27,570 bases of DNA from a virus: IMG/VR virus record IMGVR_UViG_3300015373_000036, positions 1-27,570 of that record. One strand, written 5' to 3'. The notes beneath the pieces were generated by a model. The model was given only the letters and a program-made list of their open reading frames with translations, was not told where the DNA came from and ran no database searches. Below, piece after piece: positions 14,629 through 22,345 of this stretch (its first letter is position 1; every line of letters starts with the position of its first letter). Position numbers and translations under genes: made by a program.

Positions 14629-17600
14629 TCAGGCTCCTGTCTGCGGCATACCGGCGTTGTTTACAACGACATTGTTACGGGCGTTGTCGGCAACCTTCAT
14701 CCCTTGCACGTCAGACATATTCATCCCGCTCTGATTGACGATCAGGTTGTTGCTGTTGACCGGCCCCGGTGCTGGCCCGTAGGGCTGCCCGTAGCCGGGC
14801 GAGGGAATCGTATTCGTGGCTGAAATGTTCGGTCCCGCACTGACATTCGGGTTCACCAAGTTGGCGACATTAGGCAGGCTGATACCGCCGAGGTTGAGCC
14901 CGCCACCACTGCCGCTCTCGGTGTCCCACCCTGGAATCGGTTGGAAGCCAGTCATTCCGGTGTGCCCCTTGCCTACCTCGTTGGCCCACGCGTTGGCCGT
15001 ACCGATGCCCCAATTCGTCAGTCCCGCAGCAAGTTTGAAAATTCCCCATTCCCATGGCGGCTTGGCGAAGATGTCACCGAGGCCCAGCTCATCGGCGATC
15101 CCCTTCATCAGCCCGCTACCCAAATCCTCGAAAGCCTCTACGCCCGTTGCTGTTCGGCGTCGATCCTTGGGTGCGCCCGAGGGTGCCTTGTAATAGTCCT
15201 CCAGTTGCTTACGCTGCGCGTCGGCGATAGTCGAATCCTGGTCTGTGCGCTCACGTTGCAAGCGCGCCAGGTCGGTCTGTGCGTCAGCCAATTGCCTTGT
15301 GCTACTTGCTAATTTCTCGTCATCCTGCAACAGACCGGGTTGCGCTTTGATCTTGTCAACTTCACCTTGCAACCTGGTGATGTCGGCCTGCTTCTGAGTG
15401 ATCGCCGTGTCCATGTCGCTGGCCCGCTGTTGTGCGTCCCGCACCGCTTTGTCGTTGCGCGCCACCTCGTCGTACGTCTCTGCGCCGTAGGCACCGTAAC
15501 CGCCGTATTGTCCTGGCATACCAGGGAATTGGCCCTTCGAGCCCGGTGCCACATTGCCTGCCGGGTTGTAGGACATGTTCATACTCGTGCCAGGGCTGCC
15601 TGGCACCAGCGGCTGTGAACCCGGTGTCAATTGATCCGTAAGTGCTTGTGTCGCACGCACTGCCACGTGCACATGGTCCCGGTGACCGGCCAGCGTGTCG
15701 GCACCGTAAAAGCTTTTGTCCACTGCCCGGCCATCTTTGATCAGTTGCGGCAGTCTCGGATCATCATGGATAACCTCCGCTAACTGAGAACCGTAGTGCT
15801 GCATGACAAATAGCGCAAACTGATACTCACCCTCGGTCTGATAGCCGTCACTGAAATCACCGGCCTCGCCGGTATCGTGGTAACCCTGGTCGATGTCGTG
15901 CGTGCCGTGTCCCGACTTGCCAGCAGTGAGCGTGAGCCCCATCTGATTTGCGATAGCGGTCATGGCGACGATTTGCGGGTCGACACCGGCGATGTCATTG
16001 CCTGCACCGGAAGCCGCATAGTCCGACGAACCGGTACCACCACCACCCTGTAAACCCTTGGCGTTCATGAACTTTAGCATCGGGCCGAACATCTGCGAGG
16101 CACCGACGTTCATCATCGTCTCGCCGGGTGTCGCCCAGATCGGCACCGTGTCAGTACCACGAGAACCGCCCAGCAACGCCATCAGGATCGAACCCATGTC
16201 ACCCTTGATGGAACCGCCTGCGGCATAAGAACCTTCGCCCCGAGGATGGTTATAGTACTGCGCCACAGCGGCACTCGGCGTGCCATAGCGGTTGTAGATG
16301 TACTCGAACATCAGCGCCAATTGTGTTGCGGCATCAGTAGTTCCACCGGGGTAGCCGTAGTTGGCGAACGTCTGTGGCATGAACTGCCCGATACCCTTGG
16401 CCCCCATCGAACTCGTTGCCGTTGTGCTCCAGCCTGATTCGTGCTCGACCAGCCACACGAAAGCCGACCACTCACTGTCTGCCCACGGGAAGACTTGCCG
16501 CGCATAGTTTTTGATCGAGTCGACATTCTTGGAATCGAGGTAGGCACTGATGGCACCATAGTTGCCGAAACCTTGACCGGCCACGCTGGGCGGCGTCAAG
16601 GGGTTCTGCGGCCCAACGATGCTGGGCGGCATGGCAGTTCCCGGTGCACCGAGCGCACCCTGAGGCCCAAAGATGTCGGTGGGCGACCCCGGTGGCCCAG
16701 GCTTGGGCGCAACGGGTATCGGTCCCTGTGTGGGCGGCGTGCCCGAGGGCAGCTTAGCGCCCGGTGCCCCCGGTGGCGGCAGTGTAATCGATGGCGGATT
16801 GGGCAGCCCCGGCCCGAAAGGCACGTTGGGAGCAGGGATTTGGGACGACTCATGTTGCTTGTCGATCAGGTCATCAAGACTGCTGTTCAATCCCTGTGTG
16901 TTGATGTCGAAGTCATGCACCTTGTCGGCCGCATCGCCGAACATCTTTCCTATGTCTAACTTTTCGAGTTTGTCCAGTGACTCAGCCGACTTCGCAATCG
17001 AGTCGTGCAGCTTGTCGTTGCCGGTGATCATCGCGTAAACATCGGCAACACCCAGAGCGGTCTGTACGGTGAGAACCAGCATTTCCTTGAGCGGATTCGC
17101 CAGTGCGCCAAACAGTCTCAGTGACGTCTCGACGAAATCCTTGATGTCAGGCAACATGTCGATGAACGAGTGACCGATGTCACGCACCTTCGCCACAATC
17201 TCGTCGTGCTTGTCTCTGAAGACATTCGAGACGTTTTCTATTGCGCCGCCGAGCTTTTCGAGGATCAGCGTGCCCAGTGGTGCCAACACCGTCTCGGCCT
17301 GATGCTTGAGGTTCTCCCACTTGTCGCTCAGCTTTTGAGTAGAATCGACAACATCATCAATACCAGAGCTGGTGCCCGCCAACGATTCTGGCGTGGCCGC
17401 CATGGTGTCCTGAAAGTCCCTGATCATCTCGAGTGCTTCATTCCACCGACGCCCAAACAGCTTCTGCGCCAACGCATCTGCGTTAACCTTGTCACCGGAG
17501 TCGACCAGATTCTGAATCTCCTTGGCAGCCTCGGCCATACCGTCCTTGAACGACAGACCCTTCTTGGTGAAGGTGTCTTGCGCGTGTTCCATTGCGGTGA

Positions 17601-18774
17601 CTACGGTTACGGCCGTCTCGCCACGTTGAGTCATATCGGCCAGGAACTTCCCGGCCTGGTCGTAACTCATGCCCAACTCAATCGCCGTTGGCCCAAGCGT
17701 CTTCATACCGGCAGCCACGTCGGCGAAGGAAACACCTGCCTCCCTTGAACTTTGGAGTATCGAGGCCAGGTGCCTGTCGGCATCCTCGCCACTGATACCG
17801 AACTGAAAGAACGATGCCGCCAGTGCGGAAATATCCAGCTTGCCGAACCGTCCCTCTAATTCCTCGACGTGGCGTGTCAATTGCTCCAGTGCTGGGCCAG
17901 CTTCCAGCCCAAGGGATTTGCTCAGGATGGCCATCGTCTTTCCGAGATCGTCACCCTTAACGTCAAGTTCCCCAAAGACTTTCGCCGCACTACCCTCCAG
18001 CTTCTCGAACGCCTCACCGGAAGCGTCTGAGAACAAAGTGATTTGGTGCGCGATGCCCTCGAATTTCTCGCCTGCCTCGACGGTGAACTTGACGACCTCC
18101 TCACCGACCTCGACCGCCTTGTGCATACCCTCGACCAGCAGCTCGAAACCCTTTGTGACAGCTTCAATTCCGAGTGTCGCGAAAGCACCGGCCAATCCGC
18201 CGACGACCGCTGTCATGAGTTGGCTGGCCCGAGCGGACTCGCCCTGCGCCGCACTCAATCTTGTTGTGGCCTCGGTGTATTGGCGTTGCGTCTGGGTCAG
18301 TGTGGTGAGCGACTGCCGGTGCAGCTCCTCGGCCTTGACCGCCTGCTCATGCAGGAACGCGACCGGCTTGCCCTCACTCACCGATTTGTTGTAAGCCTCT
18401 GTGAGCCTTGTTAATTCGCCTTGATAGTGCGCCGCACTCTGGGCCGCTTTACTGTATGCCTCGAAGGTCGACGCAGCAGTATTCTTGAGCTTAACCAGTT
18501 GCGCCTCAGTGGTTTTCGTCTCACTGCCCACCGATTCCATGATCTTCTTCATGGTTTCAGGCATCGGCAGACCCTCGAATGTCGAGCTGAACGACTTCGA
18601 GAACTGTTGCGCGAACTGCTGCCCTAGCTGCTCAGGTGACGCACCGCCACCCGAAAAGCCTTGCAGGAACGCCTTTTTACCAGCCTCGCCAGCCTTCTGC
18701 ATCTCGGGCGCAAGCTTGGACGTTTCCGGCATGACCGGAATCCATAGTGCCGCAAGGTTAATGTCGTTAGCCAT
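14629..18774 (-). CDS. Tape measure protein with transglycosylase-like and M15-like domains (1381 aa)
   Basis: This is the longest gene, placed directly after the chaperone frameshift pair. The N-terminal 600 residues are helical, with a typical tape-measure core (about 300-460, including AADFFQ-like repeats and RWNEALEMIRDFQ) and a hydrophobic segment near 187-205. A Pro/Gly-rich linker (about 640-735) leads to a lysozyme-like SLT domain (about 740-855) with catalytic-type Glu779 in HESGWS and GIGQFMPQ at 794-801. A peptidase-like domain (about 920-1040) has HDTGEAGD at 966-973 and DHVHV at 1033-1037, a plausible metal site. A coiled coil (about 1100-1190) and a Gly/Pro-rich tail follow. It sets tail length, about 200 nm at 0.15 nm per residue. 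The hydrolases would open peptidoglycan during DNA entry. The start overlaps the chaperone stop by 8 bp. Confidence 0.93.
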   Translation of the reverse strand: MANDINLAALWIPVMPETSKLAPEMQKAGEAGKKAFLQGFSGGGASPEQLGQQFAQQFSKSFSSTFEGLPMPETMKKIMESVGSETKTTEAQLVKLKNTAASTFEAYSKAAQSAAHYQGELTRLTEAYNKSVSEGKPVAFLHEQAVKAEELHRQSLTTLTQTQRQYTEATTRLSAAQGESARASQLMTAVVGGLAGAFATLGIEAVTKGFELLVEGMHKAVEVGEEVVKFTVEAGEKFEGIAHQITLFSDASGEAFEKLEGSAAKVFGELDVKGDDLGKTMAILSKSLGLEAGPALEQLTRHVEELEGRFGKLDISALAASFFQFGISGEDADRHLASILQSSREAGVSFADVAAGMKTLGPTAIELGMSYDQAGKFLADMTQRGETAVTVVTAMEHAQDTFTKKGLSFKDGMAEAAKEIQNLVDSGDKVNADALAQKLFGRRWNEALEMIRDFQDTMAATPESLAGTSSGIDDVVDSTQKLSDKWENLKHQAETVLAPLGTLILEKLGGAIENVSNVFRDKHDEIVAKVRDIGHSFIDMLPDIKDFVETSLRLFGALANPLKEMLVLTVQTALGVADVYAMITGNDKLHDSIAKSAESLDKLEKLDIGKMFGDAADKVHDFDINTQGLNSSLDDLIDKQHESSQIPAPNVPFGPGLPNPPSITLPPPGAPGAKLPSGTPPTQGPIPVAPKPGPPGSPTDIFGPQGALGAPGTAMPPSIVGPQNPLTPPSVAGQGFGNYGAISAYLDSKNVDSIKNYARQVFPWADSEWSAFVWLVEHESGWSTTATSSMGAKGIGQFMPQTFANYGYPGGTTDAATQLALMFEYIYNRYGTPSAAVAQYYNHPRGEGSYAAGGSIKGDMGSILMALLGGSRGTDTVPIWATPGETMMNVGASQMFGPMLKFMNAKGLQGGGGTGSSDYAASGAGNDIAGVDPQIVAMTAIANQMGLTLTAGKSGHGTHDIDQGYHDTGEAGDFSDGYQTEGEYQFALFVMQHYGSQLAEVIHDDPRLPQLIKDGRAVDKSFYGADTLAGHRDHVHVAVRATQALTDQLTPGSQPLVPGSPGTSMNMSYNPAGNVAPGSKGQFPGMPGQYGGYGAYGAETYDEVARNDKAVRDAQQRASDMDTAITQKQADITRLQGEVDKIKAQPGLLQDDEKLASSTRQLADAQTDLARLQRERTDQDSTIADAQRKQLEDYYKAPSGAPKDRRRTATGVEAFEDLGSGLMKGIADELGLGDIFAKPPWEWGIFKLAAGLTNWGIGTANAWANEVGKGHTGMTGFQPIPGWDTESGSGGGLNLGGISLPNVANLVNPNVSAGPNISATNTIPSPGYGQPYGPAPGPVNSNNLIVNQSGMNMSDVQGMKVADNARNNVVVNNAGMPQTGA

Positions 18775-19587
18775 TGTCTACCTTAGCTTTTGCGAAGTGA
18801 GCCTTACGCTTGGCCGTCAACTCGTCGACGGTCATGCCCTGAAGCTGAATACCGAAAGCGGGTTTCTCGTCAACGGAAACCCTTGTGGCAGGCTGATATT
18901 GAACTCCCGGCCGAGGATAGCGACCAGACAGCGAAACGAGCCCGGCCTGCTGTTCACCCAGATTCGCAAGCATCTCAGCCTCTTTCGACCAAGAGCCGGT
19001 TGCGAAGTGAACAGCAGAACCGGGCGGGGCCGCTATCACAATCGAAATCAGTTCCCATAGCGTGAGTTTCGAGGTACCGATGTCGTCGGCCCGAAAGCCG
19101 AGTGCCAGTAGGTCGCGCTCGACCGCATGCCATCGCGTAGCGATGATGTGGACGAGCTGCATCATTCCCCCGGTGTCGCACCACCACCCATTGCCTTGAA
19201 CCACGCCGTAAACATGTCCATGTACTCATCGTCGGGCAGAGCACATGCCCTTCGCTGAATCTCCTTGGGTACCTTGGCTCTTTCCATCCACCGGAAGGTC
19301 TGCGACAGGAACGGCAACTGCCCCTGGTCCCACAGCCACACCTTGTCAGGCTTGTCGAAATGCATTGGGAATTCCAGGATTTCATCGCCCGACTTGGGTG
19401 TCCATGAAAAGAGTTCTGTCCCTTCGGGATACGGGGATTTCTTGTCCTCAACGGGTGCCTCGGCCTCGACATCCTCGACATCCTCGACCGGCAACTCGAC
19501 ATCCCTGATGATGATCGGCTCTGGCTCTTTGGCCTCTACGGCAAAGTCGGTATCTTCCAAAACCTTTGCCGCACTTGACTTTCCCAT
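18767..19587 (-). CDS. Tail assembly chaperone G-T fusion made by -1 frameshift (273 aa)
   Basis: The long chaperone is read as codons 19587-19165, then a -1 slip, then 19165-18767. The first 141 residues equal the short protein. The T part (132 aa) begins MMQLVHIIATRWHAVERD and carries LTLWELISIVIAAPPGSA, like the C-terminal chaperone domains of other actinobacteriophages. It ends in a basic helix that overlaps the tape measure start. In the lambda model the G and G-T proteins bind the tape measure and feed the tube protein during assembly, then leave. The slip site is GGGGGAA at 19171-19165, just before the TGA of the short frame. An overlapping ATG-ATG at the same place would also allow re-initiation. 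Confidence 0.85.
19162..19587 (-). CDS. Tail assembly chaperone G (141 aa)
   Basis: The short, zero-frame product of the chaperone pair lies between the major tail protein and the tape measure. ATG 19587 has AGGAT about 6 nt upstream. The N-terminal 60 residues are acidic and low-complexity (VEDVEDVEAEAPVED). They are followed by a more ordered part with ELFSWTPKSGDEILEFP and WLWDQGQLPFLSQTFRWMERA. The acidic lead and size are usual for this family. It should be made in excess over the G-T fusion. Confidence 0.88.
   Translation of the reverse strand: MGKSSAAKVLEDTDFAVEAKEPEPIIIRDVELPVEDVEDVEAEAPVEDKKSPYPEGTELFSWTPKSGDEILEFPMHFDKPDKVWLWDQGQLPFLSQTFRWMERAKVPKEIQRRACALPDDEYMDMFTAWFKAMGGGATPGE
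19165..19171 (-). promoter_or_regulatory. Programmed -1 frameshift site GGGGGAA
   Basis: In the zero frame the codons read CCG GGG GAA TGA. A one-base backward slip on GGG GAA gives GGG GGA, then ATG ATG CAG in the T frame. The downstream frame relation is exactly -1. The heptamer is a run of five G plus AA immediately before the stop codon, a layout often seen in tail chaperone genes. The GAA-to-GGA re-pairing is imperfect at the second base. Confidence 0.7.
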
Positions 19588-19594
19588 GATGATC

Positions 19595-20197
19595 CTAGCC
19601 GGTCGTCTGGCCGTCGTTGAGGTACAGGTAACCGTGGTTCTTGAAGCTGTCGGGGTAGGCCTTCAGCGTGCACTCAATCGTGGTGTACGTCTTGTGCGTG
19701 ATGTCCACGTCACCGATCTGCGTCACCCGGCCGATGGGAATCACGATGCGCGCCAACGTATCCTGATAGAACCCATCGAATATCCAAGACACCGTATCCA
19801 ACAGGTTCGGGTTCAGCTTGACGGCAATTTCCTTGCCCTCGGTAGCTGTCGCCGGAATGACCGACACGTTGTTGATACCGAACGCCGTAGCCAGCACGTC
19901 GGTGTTCATGAACTGCATCAGCGTGAAAGTCATTGTGCGAGAGTACTTTTCCTGCAAGGTACCAACGAGGTCGCCACCCCACACGAAAACGTCTGTGCCC
20001 GTTCGCTCTTCCTTCTGCTTCAACCCGGCGTCACTGGCGAATCCGAGGTCGATGAACCCATTTGCGCCACCGGTTATATCGTCGGAAGACGTTGTGGGAA
20101 GGGTGGTTCCGAGCTTCGCCCGCAGAATCGAGCCGCTCACTCGTGGCGATGGCGCGATCAACTGGAGTACGTTGTCGGCCGTCACTGGTGCTGTCAT
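19595..20197 (-). CDS. Major tail (tube) protein (200 aa)
   Basis: Position between the tail terminator and the chaperone pair, size and sequence style identify the tube subunit. The start is set at ATG 20197 because AAAGG lies 8 nt upstream. GTG 20203 is the alternative but lies too close to that site. Features include an N-terminal arm (TADNVLQLIAPSPRVSGSIL), a middle with ERTGTDVFVWGGDLVGTLQE, and a C-terminal part with DITHKTYTTIECTLKAYPD. Many copies polymerise around the tape measure to form the tail tube. Confidence 0.88.
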   Translation of the reverse strand: MTAPVTADNVLQLIAPSPRVSGSILRAKLGTTLPTTSSDDITGGANGFIDLGFASDAGLKQKEERTGTDVFVWGGDLVGTLQEKYSRTMTFTLMQFMNTDVLATAFGINNVSVIPATATEGKEIAVKLNPNLLDTVSWIFDGFYQDTLARIVIPIGRVTQIGDVDITHKTYTTIECTLKAYPDSFKNHGYLYLNDGQTTG

Positions 20198-20229
20198 GAC
20201 CACTGCCTTTCATGTTGTGTATTGATCGA

Positions 20230-20249
20230 ATTCAATTGTTATTCAATTG
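20230..20249. repeat. AT-rich 9-bp direct repeat before the major tail gene
   Basis: The 9-mer attcaattg occurs at 20230-20238 and 20241-20249, 11 bp apart, spanning the end of the tail terminator gene and the short gap before the major tail gene. The segment is unusually AT-rich for this window. It could be part of a promoter (TTGAAT occurs twice on the minus strand) or a regulator site, but no clear -10 box is seen. Confidence 0.3.
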
Positions 20250-20670
20250 GTTTCCCTGCGACTCGCCACGTCACCGCCGAGCGGTAGCGGGTGAGCCCTT
20301 CCACACCAGGCTCTGGAAGCTTCTGTCCCCCAACATAATTCACCACATCTACGATGTAGTAGCCCATGATCGTCTGCCCTCGCACCGAGCAAACATACGC
20401 TGCCACTTCAAGATTCAGATTCATTGCGGCGATCTCGTCAGGCGAGTAGCAGTGCACCAGGAACGCCAAATCCCACGCTGCATTGCGCTCCTCCAAAAGC
20501 GGGTTGAGCGTGGCACATTCGACCCGCACCGCACCATTGGTGTCGATGTCGTCAGCATCCTCCAACTTGGTGACTACCAGTGCCGGTGCCACGATGGGTG
20601 TCAGTGCATAGTGCGCCAGTGCCTCGATGTCCGCTGGCAGCATCAGTGGAAAGCGTTGTGGGAGCATCAT
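20239..20670 (-). CDS. Tail terminator protein (143 aa)
   Basis: This is the last connector gene before the major tail protein, where siphoviruses place the protein that caps the tail tube at the head end. Two consecutive ATGs start it and overlap the TGA of the upstream gene. The sequence has an N-terminal part with DIEALAHYALTPIV and a middle with NGAVRVECATLNPLLEERNAAWDLAFLVHCYSPDE. The C-terminal strands include YYIVDVVNYVGG and LTRYRSAVTWRVAG. The beta-alpha pattern agrees with the lambda gpU-like fold, although the assignment depends mainly on position and length. Confidence 0.78.
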   Translation of the reverse strand: MMLPQRFPLMLPADIEALAHYALTPIVAPALVVTKLEDADDIDTNGAVRVECATLNPLLEERNAAWDLAFLVHCYSPDEIAAMNLNLEVAAYVCSVRGQTIMGYYIVDVVNYVGGQKLPEPGVEGLTRYRSAVTWRVAGKPIE

Positions 20671-20996
20671 TTGCCTGCCATCGACAGTGCCGCCTTGAGC
20701 AGTACGGCGTCCTTGATTTCGTCGTGAATTCCCATGCTGTTGATGGGAATAACGTACACACGTGGCCTCGACGGCCCGCCGCCCACAATGATGTCGAAGT
20801 TCGCACCGACGTGCGCACGCAACAGCCGCGCCTTGTCGTTGACGTACTTGACCACCTGCGGCATATGTCGGATGGCCCGGTCGATCTCCTGCGTGATACC
20901 GGGATCGTATTCACCGGAAGTTGTTGTGACACGGAGGTATTGGACATCACCGAACTCGTAGGTGGCAGTCCCGCCGGGGGTGTACAACTCAGCCAT
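20667..20996 (-). CDS. Neck / HK97 gp10-like connector protein (109 aa)
   Basis: The start is ATG 20996, which overlaps the end of the 56-aa gene. The open frame extends to 21041, but that extension covers the small gene. Features include MAELYTPGGTATYEFG, a helical RAIRHMPQVVKYVNDKARLL, and a C-terminal PRVYVIPINSMGIHDEIKDAVLLKAAL. The order adaptor, stopper, this gene, terminator matches the HK97 gp10-like neck or tail-completion protein. It probably sits between head stopper and tail terminator. Confidence 0.72.
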   Translation of the reverse strand: MAELYTPGGTATYEFGDVQYLRVTTTSGEYDPGITQEIDRAIRHMPQVVKYVNDKARLLRAHVGANFDIIVGGGPSRPRVYVIPINSMGIHDEIKDAVLLKAALSMAGK

Positions 20997-21159
20997 CGGT
21001 GCCATCCAACGCCCAGCGAATGTGCTTGTCCAGATTGGCAATCAGCTCCTCGAACTCCGGCATTCTGTTGTCCTGCAACTGATGTGCCAGCATTCCCAAT
21101 TCCGCTGTGTCCCTTCGCATTTGCTTAAGTATCACCACGTTGTCCTGATGTACGCTCAT
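20989..21159 (-). CDS. Small connector-region protein (56 aa)
   Basis: A short gene runs from ATG 21159 (ATGA overlap with the stopper's stop at 21156) to TGA 20989, overlapping the start of the next gene. Translation gives MSVHQDNVVILKQMRRDT and a helical remainder ending in HIRWALDGTDG. It is mostly amphipathic helix. It fills the only gap between two connector genes and is coupled on both sides, which supports a real gene despite its size. Function unknown. Confidence 0.75.
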   Translation of the reverse strand: MSVHQDNVVILKQMRRDTAELGMLAHQLQDNRMPEFEELIANLDKHIRWALDGTDG

Positions 21160-21530
21160 GTCACCCTCTTCACGTGCAGCACATCGGGCACGAGGTCCGC
21201 ATACCCGTCGATGGGCATGTAGTCCCAGGTCGAAAACTGTGGCTGCCCTTGAACTTTGAACGTCACCCCAAACAGGATGATCTGATCCTGAGCGCCGAAC
21301 ACCGAGGCATCGTCGACACCGAGCATCACGTCGGTTTCGGTGCGCGCCACCACATCCGGCGAAATATAGTCACTGCGGCCCACCGAGGAGTTCATCGGGT
21401 ACACATCGATGGCCAGCCGGTCGATGAGCGTCGGCGAGAATCCGGCCACCTTGTTGCCATGCGAGTCACGCGTGGTGCCCTCCTGCCATACCTTGTGCTG
21501 GAAGGGAATTCGCGCCTCAAGGATGCTCAC
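21156..21530 (-). CDS. Head-tail stopper (124 aa)
   Basis: GTG 21530 starts one base after the adaptor's TGA, with AGGG 6 nt upstream. A TTG at 21545 is an alternative. The protein opens with SILEARIPFQHKVWQEG, has GNKVAGFSP and a beta-rich C-terminal part (DQIILFGVTFKVQGQPQFSTWDY split by turns). Size and place after the adaptor agree with the SPP1 gp16 / HK97 stopper class, which closes the connector until tail joining. Confidence 0.78.
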   Translation of the reverse strand: MSILEARIPFQHKVWQEGTTRDSHGNKVAGFSPTLIDRLAIDVYPMNSSVGRSDYISPDVVARTETDVMLGVDDASVFGAQDQIILFGVTFKVQGQPQFSTWDYMPIDGYADLVPDVLHVKRVT

Positions 21531-21531
21531 G

Positions 21532-22107
21532 TCACACCCTGACAATCGTGTACGGTGCCAGCCGCGAACACTGGCCTTCGCTCAGCACGGCACCAAACTC
21601 GTTGAACTTGAACCGATATGGGCCGGAAGTCAGATCGGTGACCACACCGGCTGGCTTCTCCATCGTCTTGCCGGTCAGCTCGAAGCCGACCTCAGCGATG
21701 GCCTTGGGCAATGTCTCGTAACCGTGCGTGAAATCGACCTCGACCCATCGCCAGAAGGGCTGTAATGGCCTCTGATTGAGCCGTGGAGCGACGAAACCGG
21801 CACTACCGGCCAGGTAGTACCCGGCAAGCTGAATCCAGCCGCTGTCGTGGACCTGATAGCCCTCTGTCGGGACGATCAACCCGTTCATCCGAACCTCTTC
21901 GACACTGACCAGGTTCAGTGTCGGCAGCATCACGATGCCCTCGTTGCCAATCTTGGCCTCTACGTTGACATCTGAGCGAACCGGATAGATGTGCCAGCCA
22001 CAGTAGTCGCGTATGGCCTGCCCGGCGACCTCGAGAAACCACGTCTCATCCTTGGCCTTGAACTTGGCAAAGTCGTTGGGGTCCAACAGGTCTGGCAGCT
22101 CAGACAT
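21532..22107 (-). CDS. Head-tail adaptor / connector (191 aa)
   Basis: The N-terminal helices have the pattern LPDLLDPNDFAKF, then WFLEVAGQAIRDYCGWHIYP. This is characteristic of gp6/gp15-type adaptors, where an acidic helix is followed by an AxxxIRxYCGWHI motif. The remainder is beta-rich (LNLVSVEEVRMNGLIV, then FTHGYETLPKAIAEVGFEL). The protein would dock on the portal ring. ATG 22107 overlaps the end of the Acb2-like gene by 8 bp. Confidence 0.85.
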   Translation of the reverse strand: MSELPDLLDPNDFAKFKAKDETWFLEVAGQAIRDYCGWHIYPVRSDVNVEAKIGNEGIVMLPTLNLVSVEEVRMNGLIVPTEGYQVHDSGWIQLAGYYLAGSAGFVAPRLNQRPLQPFWRWVEVDFTHGYETLPKAIAEVGFELTGKTMEKPAGVVTDLTSGPYRFKFNEFGAVLSEGQCSRLAPYTIVRV

Positions 22108-22345
22108 GACCGACTCGACTGTTCGGCTCGGCAGTCAGATCATGTCGAGCGATGGCGGCATTGGCCCAAAACATGGCTTCCTCCAATTTCGTTATGGCTA
22201 ACGACTTTTCGCGCCCCTCGGGGCACTCGTGCGCGACAACCACGGCAGCATCCTTGATCACGTTCCGAAGTAGTTGGTGCAGTTGAACTTTCAGTCCATC
22301 CGGTGGATGGTGGTCAAACCGGTTGTCGAATTCCTCTTGCTTCAT
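22100..22345 (-). CDS. acb2: Acb2/Tad1-type cyclic-nucleotide sponge, predicted anti-CBASS (81 aa)
   Basis: The whole protein matches the Acb2/Tad1 hairpin family as I know it. The N-terminal motif is EEFDNRFDHHPP (family form LDNRFxYHPP). Next comes a helix with KVQLHQLLRNVIKDAAVVVA. The C-terminal helix PEGREKSLAITKLEEAMFWANAAIARH is the most conserved part. Members form small oligomers that bind the cyclic di- or trinucleotides made by CBASS defence and so keep its effectors silent. Here the tyrosine before HPP is a histidine, which may change ligand choice. The gene starts on the stop of the LamG-like gene (TAATG) and overlaps the adaptor, so it is made with late head genes. The family call is strong; activity is inferred. 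Confidence 0.85.
   Translation of the reverse strand: MKQEEFDNRFDHHPPDGLKVQLHQLLRNVIKDAAVVVAHECPEGREKSLAITKLEEAMFWANAAIARHDLTAEPNSRVGHV

Noticed and set aside
19265-20287. 340-codon plus-strand frame
   Set aside because: Antisense to chaperone and major tail genes, both of which are well supported.
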